Positions 32,541-41,375 of a stretch of DNA of 64,000 bases are shown one piece after another; the stretch's first letter is position 1; each line of letters opens with the position of its first letter. The position numbers were made by a program, and so were the translations under genes. Origin of the DNA: Ideonella_A sakaiensis_A (GTDB taxonomy: Bacteria > Pseudomonadota > Gammaproteobacteria > Burkholderiales > Burkholderiaceae_C); NCBI RefSeq assembly GCF_048320135.1, contig NZ_CP182947.1, forward strand, positions 3,410,001 through 3,474,000. The letters are read 5' to 3'. The notes under the pieces were generated by a model. It did no database searches and was not told the origin of the DNA. It saw nothing but the letters and a program-made list of their open reading frames with translations.

Positions 32541-33047
32541 ATGAATCATTTCCAAGGAATTGTCCGGCTGACCACGACGCTGCTGCTTGGCCTGCTGACT
32601 GCAAACGGCGCGGCCGCTGCGGGCTGCGCAGGCCCGGAGCACCGGCAATTCGATTTCTGGATTGGCGAGTGGGAGGTTCGCACGCCCGACGGCAAGGTCG
32701 CCGGCATCAACCGGATCCGCAGCGACTACGAAGGCTGCGTCGTTCGTGAACGTTACGAGACGGCCACCGGCTACCGCGGCGAAAGCTTGAATGCCTATGA
32801 CCCCGGCCGCAAGCGCTGGCACCAGACCTGGGTCGACAACAAGGGCGGGGTGCTGCTGCTCGAAGGGGGTCTGCGCAATGGCAACATGGTGCTCGAAGGG
32901 CAGACCACCGCAGTCGACGGCACGCCGACGAAGCAGCGCATCAGCTGGACGCCGCGCGCCGACGGCACCGTGACCCAGTTGTGGGAAGCGTCGACCAGCG
33001 ATGGCCAGTGGTCGATCGTCTTCTACGGCATCTACTGGAAACGGTGA
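32541..33047 (+). CDS. secreted DUF1579-like protein
   Basis: 168 residues. Signal peptide (VRLTTTLLLGLLTANGAAAA) then CAGPEHRQFDFWIGEWEVRT, the FxFWxGxWxxx motif of a lipocalin-like group, followed by GESLNAYDPGRKRWHQTWVD and a beta-rich tail. Possibly binds a lipid or ligand in the periplasm; function unknown. Strong ribosome site aaggagga before ATG 32541. Confidence 0.75.
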   Translation: MNHFQGIVRLTTTLLLGLLTANGAAAAGCAGPEHRQFDFWIGEWEVRTPDGKVAGINRIRSDYEGCVVRERYETATGYRGESLNAYDPGRKRWHQTWVDNKGGVLLLEGGLRNGNMVLEGQTTAVDGTPTKQRISWTPRADGTVTQLWEASTSDGQWSIVFYGIYWKR

Positions 33048-33055
33048 GCGATCCG

Positions 33056-33565
33056 ATGTCGACCATCGATCGCGAGTCCGGCCACTTCGTCAATTTCGCC
33101 TACGGCTCGAACATGTCGAGCCGGCGTCTGCTGGCGCGCACGCCGTCGGCAGTCGCACTCGGCATCGCGCGGCTTGCCGGCCATCGGCTGGCCTGGCACA
33201 AGGTCGGTCAGGACGGTTCGGCCAAATGCGACATCATCGGCACCGGCACCAGCGAGGACACCGTCTGGGGCGTGCTGTACCGCATTGCCGTCGTCGACCG
33301 CGCCGCGCTCGATCACGCTGAAGGGCTCGGCAGAGGCTACGACTACCGGCAGATCGAGGTGGTCGCCCGTTCCGGTCTGGTGACGGCCGGCGTCTATGTG
33401 GCCACACACATCGATCCGGCGCTGCGGCCCTTCGACTGGTATTTGCGTCATGTCGTCGACGGCGCTGCCGAACACGGCCTGCCGCATTCGTATCAGCAAA
33501 CGCTGCGTCAGGTGATCGCTGTTCCCGACCCCGATCCGTCACGCGGCCGCCCGATCTCTCGCTGA
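33056..33565 (+). CDS. gamma-glutamylcyclotransferase-family protein
   Basis: 169 residues with the nucleotide/substrate-loop FAYGSNMSSRRL at the N-terminus and the catalytic Glu in LDHAEGLGRGYDYRQIEV. These enzymes release 5-oxoproline from gamma-glutamyl peptides. Given the gshA gene at 37944-39494 it may act in glutathione turnover, but the link is inferred. A GTG at 33044 is an alternative start overlapping the previous stop. Confidence 0.85.
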   Translation: MSTIDRESGHFVNFAYGSNMSSRRLLARTPSAVALGIARLAGHRLAWHKVGQDGSAKCDIIGTGTSEDTVWGVLYRIAVVDRAALDHAEGLGRGYDYRQIEVVARSGLVTAGVYVATHIDPALRPFDWYLRHVVDGAAEHGLPHSYQQTLRQVIAVPDPDPSRGRPISR

Positions 33566-33566
33566 G

Positions 33567-33588
33567 GCCGCCCCGCGCGGCTTTGCTT
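33567..33588 (+). terminator. weak intrinsic terminator candidate
   Basis: gccgc-cccgc-gcggc stem-loop (33567-33581) followed by tttgctt, starting just past the GGCT stop. Short stem of 5-7 pairs. Confidence 0.4.
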
Positions 33589-33664
33589 GAGCTGGATCAG
33601 GGCGGCGCGGAATCGATGCTTTACGATGGACCGGTGTTCCACGCTGATTCTGAAAGGGGCTTCG

Positions 33665-33997
33665 ATGGCTGGTTGGTTCGAACTGAAGCAGGGCAACAGC
33701 GGCAAATTCTCGTTTGTGCTTGCCGCCGGCAATGGCGAGCCCATTCTGCGCAGCGAGCAGTACGAAAGCAGGGCCTCGGCACGCAACGGCATCGCGTCGG
33801 TGCAGAAGAACTGCACCTCCGACAACCGCTTCGACCGCAAGGATGCATCGGATGGCCGCTTCTATTTCAATCTGAAGGCAGCCAACCACCAGGTCATTGG
33901 CACCAGCCAGATGTACAAGTCCAGTGCCAGCCGCGATGCCGGCATCGAGTCGGTGAAGAACAACGGCTCGACCGAGACGATCAAGACCCCGGACTGA
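33665..33997 (+). CDS. YegP-family (DUF1508) protein
   Basis: 110 residues built from two DUF1508 repeats. First: FELKQGNSGKFSFVLAAGNG and ILRSEQYESRASARNGIASV; second: FDRKDASDGRFYFNLKAANH and TSQMYKSSASRDAGIESVKN. YegP is a small abundant protein of unknown function. Start ATG 33665 is preceded by a weak aagggg site. Confidence 0.9.
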   Translation: MAGWFELKQGNSGKFSFVLAAGNGEPILRSEQYESRASARNGIASVQKNCTSDNRFDRKDASDGRFYFNLKAANHQVIGTSQMYKSSASRDAGIESVKNNGSTETIKTPD

Positions 33998-34032
33998 ACT
34001 CGCCGGCGGTGCGCGGGTCATGATGAACGAGC

Positions 34033-34485
34033 ATGTTCGACCCGCCACCCTACGCACTGTTGGCAGATGCCGTCCTGCTGCTGCATTTCGCGGTGGTGAT
34101 CTTTGTTGTCGGCGGGCCGATCGTGGTGCTGGTCGGCAATCGCGTCGACTGGGCGTGGGTCAACCGGCTCGGTTTCCGGCTCGCCCATCTGGCGGCAATC
34201 GCTTACGTCGCGCTGCAGGCCTGGCTCGGCGCAACCTGTCCGCTGACCCATCTTGAAAACCGGCTGCGCTCGATGGCCAGCGAGCAGCAGGCGTACAGCG
34301 GTAGCTTCGTCGAATACTGGATCCAGCGCGTGCTGTTCTACGATGCGCCGCCATGGGTCTTCGTCTTCGCCTACACCTCGTTCCTGCTGCTGGTGATGCT
34401 GATCTGGTGGATTTATCCGCCGGCAAGACGCAAGCGGGAGCGGCAGGCGCCGCTGCGCGGACGTTCCGATCGGACCATGCGATGA
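34033..34485 (+). CDS. DUF2784 membrane protein
   Basis: 150 residues. Helices at about 9-34, 48-70 and 108-130; LLADAVLLLHFAVVIFVVGG starts the first, and the loop LGATCPLTHLENRLRSMASE is the family signature. Unknown function. Overlaps the next gene by 4 bases (atga). Confidence 0.85.
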   Translation: MFDPPPYALLADAVLLLHFAVVIFVVGGPIVVLVGNRVDWAWVNRLGFRLAHLAAIAYVALQAWLGATCPLTHLENRLRSMASEQQAYSGSFVEYWIQRVLFYDAPPWVFVFAYTSFLLLVMLIWWIYPPARRKRERQAPLRGRSDRTMR

Positions 34486-34871
34486 CGCCGGCGACGCAGC
34501 GGCCGCCACCGACGCCAGGCAATTGGCATTGCCTGCTGGCCGGCGCCGGCCTGCTGGTCTGTTGCAGCGAAGCGTGGGCGCAGGGCACGGCCGTCGTGCT
34601 CGGCCAGTCGCTGGCCTGGGTCGGCCTGCTCGGCGGTGCGGTGGCCGGGGCAGTGTCCGGCTTCCTGCAGGCACGGCCAGCCGCATTCTGGCCGGCATTC
34701 GGCATCTACCTCGGATTGCTGGCGATGCTGGCATCGACCCGCGCCGGCTCGCTCGAGATCGTGCCGCTGGCGCTGGTATTTGGCGCGGTGGCGGGCATCG
34801 TGCCATTTGCCGCGGCCTGGTTCGGGGTCCGCTGGTGCTGGCGGCGCTGGCGCAGCAGCAGGCAGCGATGA
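34482..34871 (+). CDS. hypothetical membrane protein
   Basis: 129 residues with a signal-like or anchor helix near the N-terminus and two to three further helices (about 42-63, 70-87, 93-118), with Arg-rich C-terminus. No family. Coupled both upstream and downstream by ATGA overlaps. Confidence 0.6.
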   Translation: MTPATQRPPPTPGNWHCLLAGAGLLVCCSEAWAQGTAVVLGQSLAWVGLLGGAVAGAVSGFLQARPAAFWPAFGIYLGLLAMLASTRAGSLEIVPLALVFGAVAGIVPFAAAWFGVRWCWRRWRSSRQR

Positions 34872-35287
34872 TCAAGCTGCTCGACATCGACCACCTGGTG
34901 CTGCGCGTCGTCGATCTGCAGCGCATGCTCGACTTCTATTGCGATGTGCTCGGCTGCACGGTCGAGCGGCGCAACGACGAGATCGGGCTGATCCAGCTGC
35001 GCGCCGGCGCGTCGCTGATCGATCTGGTGCCGGTCGATGGGCAACTTGGTCGCGCCGGCGGCGCGGCGCCCGGCGGCGAAGGGCGCAACCTCGATCACTT
35101 CTGCCTGCGGGTCGCCGATTTCGACGCCGACCTGCTGCATGCCGAACTGGCAGCCCATGGTGTCGAGGCGGGCCCGGTCACGCAGCGTTTTGGCGCGTAC
35201 GGCCTCGGACCGTCGATCTACCTGACCGATCCGGAAGGCAATGTGGTCGAACTGAAAGGTCCACCGGACGCTTCGCGTGCAGCTTGA
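34868..35287 (+). CDS. VOC family (glyoxalase) protein
   Basis: 139 residues. LDIDHLVLRVVDLQRMLDFY and CDVLGCTVERRN start the fold, NLDHFCLRVADFDADLLHAE starts the second module, and SIYLTDPEGNVVELKGPP supplies the final metal-site Glu. His9 and the Glu near the end fit VOC ligands. Substrate unknown. Confidence 0.85.
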   Translation: MIKLLDIDHLVLRVVDLQRMLDFYCDVLGCTVERRNDEIGLIQLRAGASLIDLVPVDGQLGRAGGAAPGGEGRNLDHFCLRVADFDADLLHAELAAHGVEAGPVTQRFGAYGLGPSIYLTDPEGNVVELKGPPDASRAA

Positions 35288-35384
35288 CGCTGCGCGGCGC
35301 TGTCCAACCGCGGGGTTGCAACAGAGGCGAACCATCAACGAGACTTGCCACTCCAATGCGGTCATCTCAATGAATGGAGGCTTC

Positions 35385-35909
35385 ATGAAACAGACCTTGT
35401 CCATGTTCGCTGCAATCGTGCTGGCCGGCACGGCACACGCCGCCGATACCACCGTCAACATGCACGTCGCTGATGCGAAGGGAGTCGGTGCCGCGGTCGG
35501 CAGCGTGCGCATCGTCGAGACGCCGCACGGGCTGGCCTTTTTTCCGAACCTGCAGGGGTTGCAGCCCGGCCTGCACGGCTTCCACGTGCACGAAAATCCG
35601 TCGTGTGAGCCGGCGATGAAGGACGGTGCGCCGGTCCCGGCGCTGGCCGCCGGTGGCCACCTCGATCCGAAGAATACGAAGCGGCACGGCCTGCCCTGGG
35701 GCGACGGCCACCTCGGCGATCTGCCGGCGCTGTTTGTCGCAGCCGACGGCAAGGCGAACAATCCGGTCCTGGCGCCGCGGCTGAAAATGGCCGATGTCAT
35801 GAAACGTTCGCTGATGGTCCATGCCGGCGGCGACAACCACTCGGATCATCCGGAGCCCCTCGGCGGTGGCGGTGCGCGGGTTGCCTGCGGCGTGATCGGC
35901 GGCGGTTGA
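35385..35909 (+). CDS. sodC: periplasmic Cu/Zn superoxide dismutase
   Basis: 174 residues with a signal peptide (about 1-19). Cu ligands His67, His69 and His146, bridging His92, Zn ligands His101, His109 and Asp112, and the Cys74/Cys168 pair all appear in place, so the enzyme should be active in dismuting superoxide in the periplasm. Ribosome site ggagg (35376-35380) sets ATG 35385. Confidence 0.95.
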   Translation: MKQTLSMFAAIVLAGTAHAADTTVNMHVADAKGVGAAVGSVRIVETPHGLAFFPNLQGLQPGLHGFHVHENPSCEPAMKDGAPVPALAAGGHLDPKNTKRHGLPWGDGHLGDLPALFVAADGKANNPVLAPRLKMADVMKRSLMVHAGGDNHSDHPEPLGGGGARVACGVIGGG

Positions 35910-35947
35910 TCACCGGAAAGGTCCGAGGGAGCAGACAATCCACCGGC

Positions 35948-36811
35948 ATGACGGCCGGTATTCGCGAATTCATCGCTGGTTTTTCCCCGCTTCGGATCGG
36001 GCTTCTGGCGCTGTTGTTGGTGGCGTTGACCGGAATATTCGATTCGGCCACCGGCTACGAGATCTCGTTCTCGATCTTTTATCTGATTCCGGTCAGCCTC
36101 GCGGCATGGTATGCGGGGGCGCGGATTGCTGTCTGTATCAGCCTCGTGGCGGCGGTGGTCTGGCTGGCCGCCGACGTCGACGCCGGGCATGAATATTCGC
36201 GAGCCTGGATTCCGTTCTGGAATGCGGTGGTCCGCTTCGGATTTTTCGTGATCGTCGCCTATCTGCTCGTCCAGCTGCGGTCATTGCTCGAAACGACGGC
36301 GGCACTGGCCCAGACCGACCCGCTGACCGGCTTGCTGAATGCGGGCAGCGTGCGGCGGCGTTATCGGCAGGCCGCGACCTTGGCGGCCAGGCAGCGGCAG
36401 CCTGTCGCCATCGGCTACATCGACCTCGACAATTTCAAGTCGGTCAATGACAGCTTCGGTCACCGAACCGGCGACGAGGTGCTGACCGAGATCGCCGTGA
36501 CCTTGCGCGCGCGTGCGCGCGCCTCGGATATCGTAGGCCGAATTGGTGGCGACGAATTCGTCATCGTACTGCAGCAAGCAGACGCCAGCGGCGCGCAGGT
36601 CTTTTTCTCGCAGCTGCATGCCGCGTTGATCGCACTCGCCGAGGCCAGGGCCTGGCCGGTCGGCTTCAGCGTCGGTGTCGCAGTGTGCGCCCCGCCACCG
36701 CCTGACGAAGATGCCGCATTTGCTTTCGCCGACTCGCTGATGTACGAGGTGAAGCGAAGCGGCAAGAATGCAATCCGCATCCGGCAAATGCCGGCCACCG
36801 CTGACGGCTGA
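35948..36811 (+). CDS. membrane diguanylate cyclase (GGDEF)
   Basis: 287 residues. Helices in the first 110 residues (about 14-32, 42-62, 65-75, 93-110) make a small sensor module, followed by a GGDEF domain (about 120-280). The active-site motif is GGDEF at 200-204, with an intact inhibitory site RASD at 191-194, so product feedback is likely. No EAL domain. ATG 35948 taken; TTG 35906 possible. Confidence 0.9.
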   Translation: MTAGIREFIAGFSPLRIGLLALLLVALTGIFDSATGYEISFSIFYLIPVSLAAWYAGARIAVCISLVAAVVWLAADVDAGHEYSRAWIPFWNAVVRFGFFVIVAYLLVQLRSLLETTAALAQTDPLTGLLNAGSVRRRYRQAATLAARQRQPVAIGYIDLDNFKSVNDSFGHRTGDEVLTEIAVTLRARARASDIVGRIGGDEFVIVLQQADASGAQVFFSQLHAALIALAEARAWPVGFSVGVAVCAPPPPDEDAAFAFADSLMYEVKRSGKNAIRIRQMPATADG

Positions 36812-36883
36812 CGGCGGCGGCTCCGGCGCCGCGGCAACGGTGCACAATGGAGCGCACTGGTACGGACCTCCGGATGTCGAAGC

Positions 36884-37891
36884 ATGGCCGACCTCAGTTC
36901 GCTGACGATGACGCAGATCATCCGCATGCAGAATCAGCTGCAGGAGGAACTGACGCGCCGCTTTGCCCGCCAGATGCTGCTGGTCTTCTCGGACATCGTC
37001 GGCTCGACGCCGTATTTTGCGAAGTTCGGCGACGCGGCCGGGCGGCAGCTGCAGCAGCTGCACCTCGATCTGCTCGGCGGCTGCGTCGCCGAATGCGATG
37101 GCCGCATCGTCGATACCGCCGGTGATGGCGCTTTCTGCGTCTTTCCGAATGCCGAGGCGGCGGTCAAGGCGCTGATCGAATTTCACCAGCGGATTGCCCA
37201 CAGCAACGCCGGCCGCGGCCGCCAGCACCAGTTGCAGGTGCGTGTCGGCATGCACTGGGGCTCGGTGCTCAGCGACGGCGTCGCGGTCAGCGGCGATGCG
37301 GTCAATCTGTGCGCCCGGGTGGCCGCGTCGGCCGATCCGGGCGAGATCCGCCTGACGCGCGAGGTCTTTCTCGAAATCGAACGCAGCCACCGCCTGATGT
37401 GCCATGCGCTGGGCACCGTGCAGCTGAAGGGTGTGGCGACTGCGGTCGAACTGCTGACGCTCGACTGGCGCGATCAGGCGCTGTTCCCGCGCCGCTTGCG
37501 GATCGAGGAAACGCGCGAGGAGCTGACGCTGCCGCAGCAGGATATCGTCGCCTTCGGCCGCCTCGCCGAGCACGATGGCCTGCGCGCGAATGACGTCGTA
37601 TTGAGCCATCCGGATGCCGATTCGGCACGCCAGATCAGCCGCTGGCATTTCGAATTTCGTCGTCTTGCCGACGGCCTGCAGTTGCGGGCGCTGTCGGACA
37701 ATGGCACCGAAGTCGATGGGGTCGCGGTCGGCAAGGGCGAGCAGGTACCGGTCAGGGCCGGCTCGCGGATCCGCATCGCCGGTGTCTTGACCCTCGAACT
37801 GATCGGCCCGCAGCAACAGGCCGAGATCGACGATGCCGACTCGACGATGATGTTCCGCGGCGCACGCAGCGCCGCTGCGCCGCCAGGCTGA
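36884..37891 (+). CDS. class III adenylate/guanylate cyclase fused to FHA domain
   Basis: 335 residues. The cyclase domain (about 30-200) keeps Asp37 and Asp81 as metal ligands (FSDIVGS and DTAGDGAF) and Asn141/Arg145 (VNLCARV), so it should be active. The C-terminal part (about 220-310) is an FHA domain with FGR (224-226), ISRWHFEF (251-258) and Asn273, which binds phosphothreonine. No membrane segment: a soluble signalling protein possibly controlled by a Ser/Thr kinase. Confidence 0.85.
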   Translation: MADLSSLTMTQIIRMQNQLQEELTRRFARQMLLVFSDIVGSTPYFAKFGDAAGRQLQQLHLDLLGGCVAECDGRIVDTAGDGAFCVFPNAEAAVKALIEFHQRIAHSNAGRGRQHQLQVRVGMHWGSVLSDGVAVSGDAVNLCARVAASADPGEIRLTREVFLEIERSHRLMCHALGTVQLKGVATAVELLTLDWRDQALFPRRLRIEETREELTLPQQDIVAFGRLAEHDGLRANDVVLSHPDADSARQISRWHFEFRRLADGLQLRALSDNGTEVDGVAVGKGEQVPVRAGSRIRIAGVLTLELIGPQQQAEIDDADSTMMFRGARSAAAPPG

Positions 37892-37943
37892 CGCCGGTCG
37901 GCGTTGGCAGAGCCAACGAACCGACCTGCCGACCGGCCGTTGC

Positions 37944-39494
37944 TCAGTGCGCCGGCACCTCGAGCCGGTACGGCGCGAGGTATTCCTGGCGGTACAACTC
38001 GAACGGCATGCTGTCCATCGCCTCGATCTCGCGCTGGTCGTCGACCGACCGGGCGGCCAGTGCACGGTGGCGCTGTTCGGCGTCGTCGCTCCACGGCAGC
38101 GCCATCAGCTGTTCGCGCGTCTTTTCCGAGCACAGATCGGTGAAGCGGTTGTGCCCGCCGTCGAGGGCGTCGCGGATCGCCGCGATGACGCGTGCCGACG
38201 GCAGGCGCTCGGGGTCCCTGACGGTGCGCCGTGCCGCGTCCAGCGCAGCCTGGTGCAGTTCGCCGCCATCGATGGCGTCGAGCCGTTCGGCGATCGGCTG
38301 GAAATCGGCCATCAGCTCGTCGGCCCAGTCGTCGAGCGGCTGCTGCAGGTTGTTGCGTTCGAGCCTCAGGCCCGGCGCACGGCCGTGGGTTGCAGTGTGG
38401 TGCTGGTTGCGCCCGAGTGCGGCGATTTCATCCGGCGTATCCGGCGGGCTTTCGCTGAGCAGGCAGTGCAGCAGAAAGATGTCGAGAAAACGTGCCGTCT
38501 GCGCCGAGATGCCGACCGGCTCGAACGGATCGAGGTCCATGCAGCGGACCTCGACATATTCGACGCCGCGCTCGCGCAATGCATGCAGCGGCCGCTCACC
38601 GGGGAAGATCACCCGCTTCGGCCGGATCGTGCCGTAGAACTCGTTTTCGATCTGCAGCAGGCTGGTCGCCAGTTGCCGGTATTGCCCGTCCGGGCCGGTG
38701 ACGCCGATCGCCTCGTACGGCGGGTACGGTCGTGTCAGCGCGTCGTGCAGCGACGCACCATAGGTCTCCAGGCTGTTGTAGCTGACCGCCAGCGTCGACT
38801 GCGCATCGCTCTGGTAGCCGAGCCGGCCCATCCGCAGCGACGTCGCATGCGGCAGGTGCAGCGTGTGAGGGCCGAGCGGCTCCAGCTGGTGCGGGCGGTC
38901 GCGGACGAAGTCCGGGCAGACCGCCGGCGAGGCGCCGAACAGATAAAGCAGCAGGAACGAGCGCCGGCGGAAATTGCGGATCAGCGCGAAATAGTCCTCG
39001 CTCGAGACACCGGGCATCGACCAGTTGTAGTGGATGCCGGAAATCGTCTGCATGCGCCTGCCGTAGCGGTAGCCGAGGCCGGTCCGGTAGACGCTTTTGG
39101 CCTGGCCGACGTTCGAACGCCCGTAGCGGCCGATCGGTATCTCGTCATCGGCCGGCAGGCGGCACGGCATGCTGGATACCCACAGCCGCTCGTCGCCCTG
39201 GGCCGCCAACACGCGGTAGACATACTGGTGGATCTCGGTCAGTTGCTCGATGCAACGATCGGCATTGGCGTGTGCACCGGTCACCAGTTCGAGCTGCGAT
39301 TCGCTGAAATCGGTCGTGATGTGCGGGTGCTTCAGCGCCGACCCGAGCGCGGCCGGATGGGGCGTCGACGCCAGCGCGCCGCCGGGCAAAACCCGCAGGC
39401 TCTCTTTCTCGATGCCGCGGCGAATGCCCTTCAGCTGTGCCTCGCTCAACGCCTGCAGGCCTTGGATCAACAGGGTCACTCGCTCGCTCCTCAT
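37944..39494 (-). CDS. gshA: glutamate-cysteine ligase
   Basis: 516 residues, the size of proteobacterial type 1 GshA. Motifs include RGIEKESLRV with the Glu/Arg of the metal/ATP site, TTDFSESQLELVTG, and SGIHYNWSMP for substrate binding. It ligates glutamate and cysteine, the first step of glutathione synthesis. ATG 39494 is used; the frame extends upstream without conserved sequence. The other glutathione gene, gshB, is not in the window. Confidence 0.93.
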   Translation of the reverse strand: MRSERVTLLIQGLQALSEAQLKGIRRGIEKESLRVLPGGALASTPHPAALGSALKHPHITTDFSESQLELVTGAHANADRCIEQLTEIHQYVYRVLAAQGDERLWVSSMPCRLPADDEIPIGRYGRSNVGQAKSVYRTGLGYRYGRRMQTISGIHYNWSMPGVSSEDYFALIRNFRRRSFLLLYLFGASPAVCPDFVRDRPHQLEPLGPHTLHLPHATSLRMGRLGYQSDAQSTLAVSYNSLETYGASLHDALTRPYPPYEAIGVTGPDGQYRQLATSLLQIENEFYGTIRPKRVIFPGERPLHALRERGVEYVEVRCMDLDPFEPVGISAQTARFLDIFLLHCLLSESPPDTPDEIAALGRNQHHTATHGRAPGLRLERNNLQQPLDDWADELMADFQPIAERLDAIDGGELHQAALDAARRTVRDPERLPSARVIAAIRDALDGGHNRFTDLCSEKTREQLMALPWSDDAEQRHRALAARSVDDQREIEAMDSMPFELYRQEYLAPYRLEVPAH

Positions 39495-39564
39495 TGTTTT
39501 AGGGGGCAGAAGGTAGCAGACCTGGGCCGATCCGGCTGGCGTCGGGGCTATCGCCGCCGGCCGC

Positions 39565-40122
39565 TCAGCGCGGCGCCGGCGCGACGAAGCGCGGATTCTG
39601 TTGCCGCCAGGCGGCCGGGGGCAACGGCGCGTCGTCGGCCCACAAGCCCGTGCGTTGTCGTCGGGCCAGTCGTTCGGCAGCCGCGTAGTCGATGCGCCGC
39701 CGACTCGGCTGCTCGTGGGCATATTGCCGATAGAACCAGGCCATGCCCTTGCGCAGCTGGTTCAGGCCGCAGTCCTGGTCGGCCGCAAAGACGATGCCGA
39801 GCGTGCGGCCATGGCGGTCGCTACCGAGTACCTCGACCACTGCGGTGCGGCCCAGCGCGCAGCCGACGAGGCTGTCGCGCGACGCGCTGCCGAATGGCTG
39901 CTCAGCCTCGGGTGCGTCGATCGCCGCCAGCCGGACCAGCAGTTCGCCGTCGTGCTGCGCGATCGTCAGCGTATCGCCATCGTGGACCCGGCTGACCTGG
40001 CCGACGACGATGCCTTGCGCGGCCGCAGGCAGCCACCACGCGAGCAACATGACAGCGCTGACGAAGGTCGCGAGGTAATGGCCGCCACGGCGGCGCGAGC
40101 CGCTTGAAAACCGCGGGTACAT
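39565..40122 (-). CDS. secreted thermonuclease-like protein
   Basis: 185 residues. Signal-like hydrophobic N-terminus (YLATFVSAVMLLAWWLPAAA), then the SNase core: GQVSRVHDGDTLTIAQ, VRLAAIDAPEAEQPFG, DRHGRTLGIVF and LNQLRKGMAWFYRQYAHEQ. The metal Asp (HDGDT) and catalytic Arg of the family are plausible. It would cut DNA/RNA outside the cytoplasm. Confidence 0.85.
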   Translation of the reverse strand: MYPRFSSGSRRRGGHYLATFVSAVMLLAWWLPAAAQGIVVGQVSRVHDGDTLTIAQHDGELLVRLAAIDAPEAEQPFGSASRDSLVGCALGRTAVVEVLGSDRHGRTLGIVFAADQDCGLNQLRKGMAWFYRQYAHEQPSRRRIDYAAAERLARRQRTGLWADDAPLPPAAWRQQNPRFVAPAPR

Positions 40123-40138
40123 CGGCCGATTCTGAAAC

Positions 40139-40166
40139 AAGAAGCGCCGCTGTGGCGGCGCTTCTT
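40139..40166 (-). terminator. intrinsic terminator of the metallopeptidase gene
   Basis: A perfect 12-bp stem (40139-40150 with 40155-40166), loop tgtg, 9 bases past the minus-strand stop at 40176, followed on the minus strand by the T-rich gtttc. Confidence 0.7.
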
Positions 40167-40175
40167 CGGTGCGGC

Positions 40176-41354
40176 TCAGGCCGGGTGCGAGACCGGCGGC
40201 ACCTGGCTGCCGATATCGGGCAGCGCGCCACCTTCGCCTTCCCAGGTCTGTTCCGGCGCCGGTTTCGATCCGGCCGCGGCCTGCGCGAGCAGGGTCTGCA
40301 CCGTGCTCATTTTCTCGAGCACCCGTGGCGGCAGCAGATAGGGATAGCCGTCGGGCAGGCCGAGGCTGCGGTTCATCGCATTGAGAAACTGTGCCACCGG
40401 CAGCCAGTGCTCGAGCACCAGTTCCTCCAGCGGCACATTCTGCGGCGGCGCGCCGTCGGCCGGTTCGGTCGACGTATGGCCGTTCAGGCGCAGCCCCCAC
40501 GATGAGGCGGTTTCGACCGCGTCGATCACCAGCAGGTAATGCGCGCAGGTTTCGGCCCAGTCCTCCCACGGATGGCAGCTGGCATATTCGCTGACGAAGC
40601 GGCTCGACCAGTCGGCCGGCGGGCCGTTCGAATAGTGGGTTTGCAGCGCCGCCTGATAGTCGGCGCGCTCGTCGCCGAAGATCTCGCGGCAATGCGCTTC
40701 GCCTTCGCAGCCGGTGACGTAGCGCTGCTGCAGGTAGTGGCTGACCTCATGGCGCAAGTGGCCGAGCAGCGTGCGCACCGGCTCGCGCAACGAAACACGC
40801 GCGGCTTCGCGCTGCACATCGTCGGCTTCGGCAATGTTCAGCGTGATCAGCCCGTCGTCGTGTCCGGTGACCACAGGCGCTTCACCGGGGAGGCTTTCGA
40901 GCAGGTGGAAAGCCAGGCCCTTCTTGTCGTCGGGGCCGGTTTTCGGTTTCGGCGTCAGGCCGATCTTCATCAAGGTATAGACGAGGCGCCGCTTCGCCGT
41001 CTCGATCGCCGCCCAGTGGCGCAGATTGATCGGGTTGTCGAGCGACGGGATGACCTCGGTCAGCCGGCAGCTGATGCAAAAATCGTGATCGTCACCGGCA
41101 TCGAGCATCCAGTTGCAGATATCGTGCTGCACGCGGTTTGTGCACGGGCGCAGCCGCCCGCCACCACCGCCCTTGCGCAGCCAGCCTTCGGCGAGCGGCT
41201 CGCCGGAGCGTTCGCTGTTTGCCGATTCGCTGGCGTCGAACGCCTGCATCCGACCCTCGCTCGGCACATAGCCGAGCGCGGACTGGCACGCACCACAGAC
41301 CGAATTCTCGAAGAAGACGGTCTGGCCACAACTGCTGCAGGAAAAAGGTGTCAT
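40176..41354 (-). CDS. putative zinc-binding metallopeptidase
   Basis: 392 residues. An N-terminal zinc ribbon (FSCSSCGQTVFFENSVCGAC, about 4-23) and a second Cys group (about 71-95) precede the central HExxH motif in GHLRHEVSHYLQQRYV. The motif and the later WEDWAETCAHYLLVIDA fit PF15887-type 'putative zinc-binding metallo-peptidase' proteins. Target unknown. Confidence 0.8.
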   Translation of the reverse strand: MTPFSCSSCGQTVFFENSVCGACQSALGYVPSEGRMQAFDASESANSERSGEPLAEGWLRKGGGGGRLRPCTNRVQHDICNWMLDAGDDHDFCISCRLTEVIPSLDNPINLRHWAAIETAKRRLVYTLMKIGLTPKPKTGPDDKKGLAFHLLESLPGEAPVVTGHDDGLITLNIAEADDVQREAARVSLREPVRTLLGHLRHEVSHYLQQRYVTGCEGEAHCREIFGDERADYQAALQTHYSNGPPADWSSRFVSEYASCHPWEDWAETCAHYLLVIDAVETASSWGLRLNGHTSTEPADGAPPQNVPLEELVLEHWLPVAQFLNAMNRSLGLPDGYPYLLPPRVLEKMSTVQTLLAQAAAGSKPAPEQTWEGEGGALPDIGSQVPPVSHPA

Positions 41355-41375
41355 GGCGGTGCGTTCCCAAGGAGA

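Noticed and set aside
37947..39995. 682-residue open frame on the + strand opposite gshA
   Set aside because: It is the antisense of gshA and the nuclease gene, rich in Arg/Ala/Asp as expected for GC-rich shadows, and shows no domain.
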